Source: Immersiella caudata (Eukaryota; Ascomycota; Sordariomycetes; Sordariales; Lasiosphaeriaceae). From it: 64,000 bases of DNA. Below the pieces are notes generated by a model. The model searched no databases. It was not told where the DNA came from and worked only from the letters and a program-made list of their open reading frames with translations. The DNA lies in the NCBI GenBank assembly GCA_030512335.1, contig JAULSU010000005.1, forward strand, positions 4,235,501-4,299,500. Direction: 5' to 3'. This document shows, in pieces, positions 56,434 to 64,000 of this stretch. The translations under genes were made by a program, and so were the position numbers. Positions within the stretch are counted from its first letter, which is position 1. Every line of letters starts with the position of its first letter.

Positions 56434-56665
56434 TAAGTTACCTCCAGATAGTTTAATATAGAAAGCTATCATCTTGTCCACAATAATGTGAGGAATCCTT
56501 CTGGTTCCTCACGCAAGTATTCGCTATATTAATTAGACTATCTTAATTATATCTTACTACACTAAACGCCGCTACAGTATGGTACACTATAGTGGTATAC
56601 AATTATTAACTTAATACCCCCTGTTTAAAGAGGACTTATTTGTACTACAGCCCATTTTACCTACA
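56434..56665 (+). repeat. Direct repeat pair, AT-shifted (RIP-like) copy
   Basis: Partner of 55899-56145. Examples of the change: tcaattgtgtcctactgcac becomes ttaattatatcttactacac, and caaccattgacccaatgaa becomes caattattaacttaata. These are almost all C-to-T and G-to-A transitions, as expected from repeat-induced point mutation. Confidence 0.65.
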
Positions 56666-57076
56666 TTCCCTTTAATCAGTAACCTTGAACATACCCAAGT
56701 CTCCTGATCTAACCCCATTTAAACTAACAGACTTACCTGACTGGTAAGCGGTCGTAATATGCATTTGATTTAGTCAGCTACGACATCTTTGAGCCATGGG
56801 CCTTGTGATTGCTTCTTAATATAGTTTGCAGGTCGGCCTCAGCAAAACATTCTCCAGCGGCCGGTTTAGCCGGCCATGGATGCAAGCACCGCAGACGCGA
56901 GGCAGCCAACCGCCAGCACCGCCCCCCCTAAGTGTTTCAGGCAATGAGCGGACTGTGCGGGGGCGACGACAACGCCGGAGCATGTCCGTTCACTTAGCAC
57001 TTTCAGTCGGCTTTCGTGCACAACTTCCTCCTCTTGAACATTGAGCGTCATTCCTCTGAACTTTGCCAAATCCGAC

Positions 57077-60000
57077 ATGGCCTCCGAAAACTCGTCACAG
57101 CAAGTCTTCGATAAGGCCAGGCGAGAATTCGAACGCGAGCTTCCGTCCCGCATTTCATTCCAAAGCCTCCTCCGCGTGACCACAATTGATGAGGTGTACG
57201 ATGCTGCTCGGGAGTATCAGGATGAACAGGTAAAGACGTCCGGCGGGATTCGCAATTTGCAGCGAATCCAGCCCTTGCTCGATCATCTCAAGGAATACGC
57301 CGCTGTCATTGAGGTCTTCGTCCAGGTGCAACCGGATATTTTAGCCCTGATATGGGGTCCAATAAAACTGCTCCTCCAGTTGGTGAGCGGATGGAATCAG
57401 GGGTACGATGCCGTCGTCAAGACGATGGAGCGGATTGGAGAGCTGCTTCCCTGCTTCTCTGACGTCGTCACCCACTTTCTTGACATTGAACGCATCAAGG
57501 ACATACTGGCGCTTTTTTTCAGGGACATTCTCGACTTCTTCCTGGCTATGTTTCAGTTCTTCAGTCTACCACGTACGTTTCGCTCTGAGGACCTCTCCCC
57601 CCCCCCTCTGAATTGCGCGCGAGGGGGATTGCCATGCTAGGTATTATTATATGCTCATACTAACCGCATTTTAAAGGACGCAAAATCGTATTTGAGACTC
57701 TGTGGTCAAAGCATCGCGAGAGAATCAAGATCGTTGAAGCAAACATCGAGCGGCACTCGCGCTTACTGGGGGACAATATCACCTATGAACACATCAGAAG
57801 AGAACACGAGGCACGCGACAAGACGTTTGAAAACTTTGGAAAGGCGGAAGCATCTTGGACCTCCCAGCGCTTCCGAGCCTTAGAAGCGGCGATATGTCCC
57901 CCAACATATGGCACTAGGCTCGATGGGCTGCGCAACAAAATCTGCGACGGAACGGCAAGATGGATCGAGAAGAACCATATGTTTTGCAGCTGGATTGATA
58001 TGTCATCGCCGTCGACAAAGCCGCTCTGGCTGTGCGGCATTCCTGGGGCAGGTAAGTCAACTCGAACTGTTGAAGCCCAGACAAATCAGCGCGCGCGCAT
58101 GCGCACTACCCAAAACTTCACATCCCTGTGCTGACCTCTCTGCAAGGAAAAACCGTCCTCGCCTGTTGGGTGACTGACATTGCGAAAAAGGCGGGCCGAA
58201 CCATTTACGCATTCCCCAGCCACCAGGATAGAGACGTGGTTGGGACCGGAGCTCCGAAACTCCACGCCGACACCGCCGCCATATCCATCATGCACTCGCT
58301 ACTGTTCCAGCTCGCATATCTCGATGCCAAAATCCAGACAATGCTAACCGACTCGGACCCAAGCGATCTCAAGACGGATACCAAATTCGTCAAAGAGCTC
58401 CTCGCTGACGCGCTGAAGTGTGCAGGGGACACGTTCATGGTCATAGACGGGCTCGACGAGGTGGAAGAGCTCCAGCGGAATCAATTTTTGACGTCCATGA
58501 TGGAGATTTTGGACGCAAGCGGGGACCCAAAGCTAAGAGTTTGCATCAGCAGCCGGGCGGAGGATGACATTGCCAAGATGCTGCAACCGAGGGCAGATAC
58601 AGTCCGCGTGGACAAAGAGAACGGCTCGGCCATCTTTACCTATGTCAGCAACCGATACGAGCAATGGATGGCGAACTCGGACTTCCTGGATGATGGGCGG
58701 AGCGAGATCAAGGTTTTACTGCAGCCGGTCTCCACCAGGGCAAAAGGTAGGCAACTTTTTGCTTTTCCTTTCTTTTTTTCTCTCTTTCTTTCTCTCTTTC
58801 TTTCTCTCTTTCTTTTTCTCTTTCTTTTTCTCTTTCTTTTCTCTTTTTTTTTTTTTTTTGACTCCCCTTCAAGTTAGTTTGCTGACACTCACATGTGTTT
58901 GGACGCGGCCAGGGATGTTCTTATACGCCCGGATTGTGATCGATAACGTGGTGAACATGATTAGCATCGAGGAGATCCGAAGGGAGCTGCGGGTCCTCCC
59001 AGAAGACCTCGACGATGCGTAAGCTTCCCTCAGCCCCCCCCCCCCCCAGTCTGCCCCGAGCGCGCTGGCAGCGGTGATGATAACAGCGAGGCTCACTTCA
59101 GGTACGAGCGCGCGCTCACCCGAATCCAGCGACTTCCAGCCCGGGCCCGCGACAGCGCGAAGAGTGTCCTTGGCTGGATTGGGTGCTCGCCCATCCCGAT
59201 GAGCAAGTACGAGCTCGAGCAGGCTATGCTAGTCGGAGCTATGGCCCTCACTGATGCTCCGGTCGTTGACAGCCCCCTCAATTTTGTGAAGCTCTGCGGC
59301 CCAATCGTCGAGGTTGTAGATGACCGGCCGCAATATGTCCACTTCACTGTCAAAGAGTAAGCGACAGTTTCGCCGCCTGGGATCGAGGGGGGGCGGCGAT
59401 TATGATGTGACGCAGTGCAACATGTCTGATGTCTCGCTTCTTAGATACCTCCTCAACAGAGAGCCGAGCTTCGTCTCCATGCGCGACTCTACCATGGAGC
59501 TCTTGGTCGTTTGCCTGACGTACCTCTGCTACGACGCGGTAAGCGATGACGAAATTGAAGAAGGCCAGATCATGGAGAATCTGCTGGCGGGCAGGTACCG
59601 TCTTCATGTCTTTGCTTCCACCGTATGGTTCGATCTGGTCAAGCAATGGCTGCGGCTCACCCCGCACAGAGGGTATCTCGCAGCTCTCAGCGGATTGATG
59701 CATAACTTGAACGCCGAGCTCGCGAACCCGGAGGCGGTTCAGAACACAGGGAACACCGGTGGTCAGGCTGGAGCTTCTACCCATAGCACGCCCGTCACCG
59801 TTGTTGGAGTTCCGCTATGGCCAGGCGCTCCCGAATTCATATCGCGGGCTTTTTTGTTCTCCAAGCATCAGAACCAGGACACTTGGACATTGAACAACGG
59901 TAAGGGGCTTACATGCTCACTCCACATGGGTTCCATGGGGGTACCCCCCACGAAAACTCTCGCGCTAACATGCAGCTCTCCTTGGTAGCTGACAACTGGG

Positions 60001-61274
60001 CCAACTTGGACCCCTTGACCGTGTCTCGCTCATGTGCGCGGATCGAGACGGCCTACCACGACCTGCTTCGCCATGGCTCCGACTCTGAGCACCAGCAAGA
60101 TTGCGTGTGTCCGAAGCTGCGGAGGCACTACGGCAGCCGCCTGCACAAGTGTCACTACTTTGCGTGCGGCTTCCGGAGGTACGGCTTTGGGGACGCGGCC
60201 GACTGCGCTAAACATATGGCAAACCACTGCAGACCGTGGAAGTGCCCAGACAGGTCCTGCGATTTTGCCGTCATTGGGTTCCAAAGCCGCCCCGACCTGG
60301 AGCATCACCGACGGCGAATACACCGGGTGGCTCGAGCAGCTAACTCGATTGAGCCCTCCAATTTGGAGGACGAGGCTCTGTACCCAATGCTGTACGAGCT
60401 GGTAGAGACAGCTGATATCGGGGAACTCGAGGCAAATTGGCCGTCTTGCCGCGGTAAAGTCAACGATCGCACCGCAGCGGACTTGATCCAGATGGCGGCG
60501 GAGAAAGGGTCGTTGCCGATAGTGCAACTGCTGCTGGAATGGGACGATGAGAGGCAAGAGCCGAGCAACGACAAAGTAAAGCTGGACCTGGTGGTCAGCG
60601 ATGCTGCGCAAAGCGGCAACCTTGAGCTCGCAGCATGGGCCCTCGACAAAGCCACCGCCTGGAGCCAAGCAGACCCAGAGACGAGGCGATATCGCAGCAT
60701 AGTTGTCGCGGTTCTCAAGTCTGATTCGGCGGAGGTCTTCCAGGCGTGGCACGAAGTGATAACATCTGACAAGCACAGCCAGGGCAACGTCAGCCTAATC
60801 GCCAGCGAGCTGTTTGAAAAGACGGTACTCAACACCGCAAAGCGCTTCCCCAACCAGCAGATGCGTTTGTTCGCGACCTGGCGCCAGCTCGTGGGGCTAG
60901 ATCCAGGGTCAGCTTGGACGGATGCTTTGGGCCGCGCCTTGACATGGGTCGCGCAGTCGACGTGCTGCATCGAGCAGGCTAGAGTTCTCCTCGACTTGGG
61001 CGCGCCAATCGACTTTCCCCAGTCCGGAAAAAGACAGGGATACACAGCACTCCACTGGGCCAGCAAGAAGACGAGCCAGGAGGCTGCAGAGTTTATGAGA
61101 TTCCTCATCTTGGAAGGCGCTGAGACTGATGTGTTGCATGGTAACATTGCACCAGCAGATGGAGAAGGCGCCCGGAATATCCACACGTGGCTAGATACCA
61201 CCTGGACTCAGCTCGTTGAGATGGGCAAAGTCAGAAAGGGAAAGGAGGACGAGAGTGGCCACCACAAAACGTGA
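57077..61274 (+). CDS. NACHT-domain NLR-like protein with C2H2 finger and ankyrin-like C-terminus
   Basis: Seven exons (57077-57572, 57677-58051, 58147-58746, 58913-59018, 59102-59356, 59445-59899, 59989-61274) join in frame to 1,190 aa. Residues 1-165 are a helical N-terminal effector-type domain (LLDHLKEYAAVIEVFVQVQP, LIWGPIKLLLQLVSGW) typical of fungal STAND proteins. The Walker A GIPGAGKT is split by intron 2 at about residue 290. Walker B is FMVIDGLDEVEE at about 385-400. A winged-helix region follows (GMFLYARIVIDNV, LGWIGCSPIPMSKYELEQA, YVHFTVKEYLL). The last exon has a C2H2-like module (CHYFACGFRRYG...CAKHMANHC, CPDRSCDF...HHRRRIH) and degenerate ankyrin units (LIQMAAEKGSLPIVQLLLEW, YTALHWASKKTSQ). 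Such proteins act in fungal non-self recognition; the trigger here is unknown. Confidence 0.88.
58768..58859 (+). repeat. Polypyrimidine (CTTT)n tract inside intron 3 of the NACHT gene
   Basis: About 90 bases made only of C and T, mostly tttct/ctttc units ending in a run of T. It lies wholly inside the intron 58747-58912. The next intron has a run of 14 C (59034-59047). Confidence 0.9.
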
Positions 61275-61360
61275 CAAACAACCGCTGTAAAGAAAAGGAA
61301 TTTTCACCTAATTAGATCTAAACACTGCCGATGGTCGGTAGTGTAAAAAAAAAAAAAACC

Positions 61361-64000
61361 TCAGCTCAAAGACTGCACCAATTTCTAAAGTGATGTTAGA
61401 AAAGACCAACATGTTCACACGAGATGAGGGGCAGCCTTGACCTACCCGAAATCGATCCCTGTCGATGTCCTTTTGGCTGACCTCGGTGGAGGAGAGCGAC
61501 TGTTGGATAAGGCGTATTTTGTCTTGCTGAACACCGCGGACGTACTAGGCCAAGTCTTTTGTTAGCTGAAAAATGCTAGCTTCAGTTTACGTCCAAAGCT
61601 GTGGGAACTCACAAACTCGATGGAATCCTTGATGAGATATCGAGTTATCAAAACCTCTCTGTGTTGGCCAATCCGATGGACTCTATCCACTGCCTGGGCC
61701 TCCGCCATTGGGTTCCAATGAGGCTCCATAATATGAACGAAACTCGCCGCGACTAGGTTGACGCTAGGACGTAGCAAGTCACCCATCAGCTTATTCCTTG
61801 GGGGGCGCGATGCTTTTCATAGTGACTTACCCTTCTCCGACGCTACCAATGGTAGCGAGCATCACATGGCAATTCGGGTCGCTCCGGAAAGCTTCAAGCG
61901 CATCCGCACGTCCTTTGAGCGTTGTCTGTCCGTCAATGCGCTGGAAGCCGATGTTTTCCTTTTGGAGTGCCTTTTCGATGAGGTCCAGCATCTTTGTCCA
62001 ACAGCTAAACACGACGCTGAGTTATTTCATTAGCAGGGTGACGGGACTGGCTTTACAAAAGCGAAGCACATGCCTTTTGAGGCCGTCTCCAACATTATCC
62101 GTGTCTGCGGAGCGCTCTCTGTCGAGGTTTCTGAGTAGAGCATCGACTTTAACCGAGGACTTACACCCATGCTCTGCCGTCGAAGCTCCGTGCACGTTAT
62201 TGGTAGTGCTGCTGCTGCTTTCGACGCTGCGGCTGGTCGGCAATGGTGATGTACTGGAACACTTGGAGCAGGCCGCAGACGACAGTCTGGACTCGTTTAA
62301 CTCAGCGGCGCAGCAGCAGGTGGTGCAGTATCGATGCCCGCAGGGAAGCTCCACCGGAACTGCCGACTCGTCGCTATCGTCCAAGCCCGCGGCGCAGCCG
62401 TCACACTGTTGAAAGCCGGCTGCGATAAGCTGCCAGTCAGTCAAATCGACATCTCTGTTGCGCCACGCCTCTAGCGCTGCGCCGTTGAGAAGATCTTCGC
62501 CATGGTCGCAAATTCGCCGGAGGTTGTTGATCAAGGGCAGGATCATTCCCGCTGTGACCCCCGTAGGAACATTCCCAGGTTGGTTTCCATGCGGCACGAT
62601 CTGGACTGCGGCCACGGCCTGACGTTTGAAGAAGTTGTAAAGTTCCCTGTTGTATGGCTCCAGGTCGAGGACAACGGTGTTTTCTTCCTTTTTTGGCAGA
62701 CTCAGCCCGCTTGCTGTGAATCGTTTTGTCCTCCGCAAACAAGTGGCTTTCACCAGTGCTCGGAGGCGGTCAAAGGCGCATTTCTTCTTTTTCTGAAAGG
62801 GATCTGAGATCCAGCGCTGAAATTCAGTCACCGATTCCAGACGAGGTACGCGTATGAAGCTCACTAGAGCGGCAAAGTCTTCTAGCTTGTTTTGAATGGG
62901 CGTGCCGGTGAGGCACCAACGACATGATGCGCGAAGCTCTTCTGCTGCGGCAAACGTTCTCGATTCCGGGTTACGAATAGTGTGCGCTGTCGTGCAACAA
63001 GGAAAGATTAGCAATTCCGACCGGCCAAAGGTGGCGGGTAGAGGAGTAACGGGCTCGTCAAACTACCTTCGTCAAGGATTATTCTTGCCCATTCCATTTG
63101 GGAAAGAGGACCGGAGCCGCAGCTCTCTGACCTGAGTGTGTCGTAAGTCGTCAAGACCACGTCGATGTCGCGCCACTTTTCTGAGTTCTTTTGGCGGTTG
63201 GCCCCGTGGTGGATCTGAATCCGTATATTTCCGGGGCGGACATGCCTTTTCACCGGATCGTTAGATATCTTTTTAACGTTGCTCCTCGTGGAACGCTCAT
63301 TAACCACATACTTTTGGAACTGCTGGTCCCATTCTGGCAGGGCTATTGATGTCAGTACCCGGCGTGCTTCGAGAAAACTACCACGAGAAAGAAAGAATCC
63401 GCTGCTTACTCGATTTTGGGGCTACTATTAAAGTAGGCCGAGGGCGGGAAGTTCCTGAGTTGATGGATTCAAGAAAATCGATGTGCCACAATATTAATGC
63501 AATTGCAGATAAACTTTTCCCGAGACCCATCTCCTGGTTATCATGGTTTAACTTGGTGCCTCGCAGGACGGAAGACGGCAACATACATCAGCAAGAACCC
63601 CTCCACGGATGAGGGGTGGATGATCCTCCTGCCGCTCGTTGGTAATGACGTGCTGGTAACTGCTAGCTATGTCAGCAGCAGCGCGCGCTACGAGTGTATG
63701 AGCAGGTAGTGCGTACTACGTCGCACCAGCCGGGGTTTTTCTGGCTTCCCAGAGAGACGGGAATTTCGCGTCGTCGAAAGTTCCACATTCCCTCTCTATC
63801 ATCATCGCTAGAGCGCTAATTTGGTGGCTAAAAGGGATGTTGGGTCAGCTAAGAGCCTTCCGTGGAGGAACGAGAGATAGATTTGGATTGGACTAACTCC
63901 TTGAGAACAGTCTGCAGGCGCGAACTTGGGCGAACACCAAATACAGCGTCCGGGTCATGCGCGGACTCGAAAATCTGCAGCATCATGTTCTTTTCGATCT
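61361..64000 (-). CDS. SNF2-family helicase with RING finger (Rad5/Rad16-like), 5'-truncated by window
   Basis: Ten exons are visible on the minus strand: from the window edge to 63898, then 63827-63717, 63659-63587, 63533-63410, 63342-63067, 62986-62074, 62016-61831, 61763-61613, 61544-61446 and 61384-61361 (TGA). Reading across the joins gives all SNF2 motifs: HQISALAMMIERE, RGGVLADEMGLGKS (Walker A), LIVAPKS, VVLTTYDTL, IILDEAHTIRN (DEAH box), CLTGTPIQNK, a RING-type C3HC4 cluster inside the helicase core (CDGC...PCGHRYCTTCC...CSKC), SVVFSCWTKMLDL, GFQRIDGQT, and NPMAEAQAVDRVHRIGQ. The end is FRKLVQSLS. ATP-dependent DNA translocase, likely with ubiquitin-ligase activity, in DNA repair or chromatin. 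One intron (62017-62073) uses a GC donor. The N-terminus lies outside the window. Confidence 0.92.

Larger units (their letters stand above)
55075..57076. other. Gene-free repeat region upstream of the NACHT gene
   Basis: 2.0 kb with no supported gene. It holds a diverged direct-repeat pair, a 15-bp tandem repeat and an inverted repeat, listed separately. The stretch 56440-56780 is clearly more AT-rich than its surroundings. Confidence 0.5.

Noticed and set aside
56698..56735. SPDLTPFK-like peptide in the RIP-like repeat, recalling the SPDLNP motif of Tc1/mariner transposases
   Set aside because: Only eight residues, with nearby stops and no DDE context. It may be a relic, but the sequence does not support naming the element.
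58020..58150. Apparent lack of a Walker A lysine in the NACHT protein
   Set aside because: The motif is split by intron 58052-58146; joined exons read GIPGAGKT, so the P-loop is intact.
1..64000. CRISPR arrays, operons, phage or bacterial mobile elements
   Set aside because: Nothing of the kind is visible; introns and gene content are those of a filamentous fungus.

Overview
This is a window of a filamentous ascomycete (Pezizomycotina) genome. The signs are short canonical introns of about 46-80 bp (gtaagt donors, ctaac branch sites) in most genes, GC-rich coding exons, an intracellular siderophore NRPS, a Zn2Cys6 regulator, a secreted GH7 cellulase, a NACHT (NLR-like) protein with a C2H2/ankyrin tail, and an AT-shifted repeat that looks like repeat-induced point mutation. 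I cannot name the species; Sordariomycetes or Leotiomycetes would fit.

Layout. 0.8-4.3 kb: importin beta-3 (Kap121/Pse1 type). 5.4-5.8 kb: a fungal fruit-body lectin. 6.7-8.1 kb: GH7 endoglucanase-type enzyme with a GPI-like tail. 8.2-9.7 kb (minus): secreted aspartic protease. 11-20 kb is accessory-looking and partly decayed. It holds a coiled-coil pseudogene with two in-frame TAG codons and a frameshift, a small hypothetical protein, a Nudix hydrolase, a candidate secreted Cys-containing protein, and two paralogous small 'KRRR' proteins, both with broken frames. A diverged ~110-bp block occurs once upstream of the pseudogene and once upstream of the secreted-protein candidate.

20.0-38.5 kb (minus): a siderophore locus. 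A 4,867-aa ferrichrome/ferricrocin-type synthetase (sidC; A-T-C-A-T-C-T-C-A-T-C-T-C-T-C) lies downstream of L-ornithine N5-monooxygenase (sidA). SidA would make N5-hydroxyornithine, and SidC would join acylated hydroxyornithines with small amino acids into the cyclic siderophore. Four exact ATCWGATAA sites (the consensus of SreA/URBS1-type iron GATA repressors) lie 0.8-2.2 kb upstream of sidA.

41-55 kb is mostly ordinary genome: a single-pass membrane protein, tRNA-Leu(AAG) with an intron, a five-exon Zn2Cys6 factor diverging from a WW/FF splicing-type protein, a TAPT1/Emp65-family membrane protein diverging from a dienelactone hydrolase, tRNA-Ser(CGA), and a multi-exon membrane protein of unknown family. 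55-57 kb is a gene-free repeat area with a RIP-like diverged pair. 57.1-61.3 kb encodes the seven-exon NACHT protein. 61.4 kb to the window edge (minus) is a SNF2/RING (Rad5/Rad16-like) ATPase, truncated at its 5' end by the window.

Exon joins were inferred by eye from splice signals and frame. Where a total is given, the phases were checked and the sum is divisible by three.
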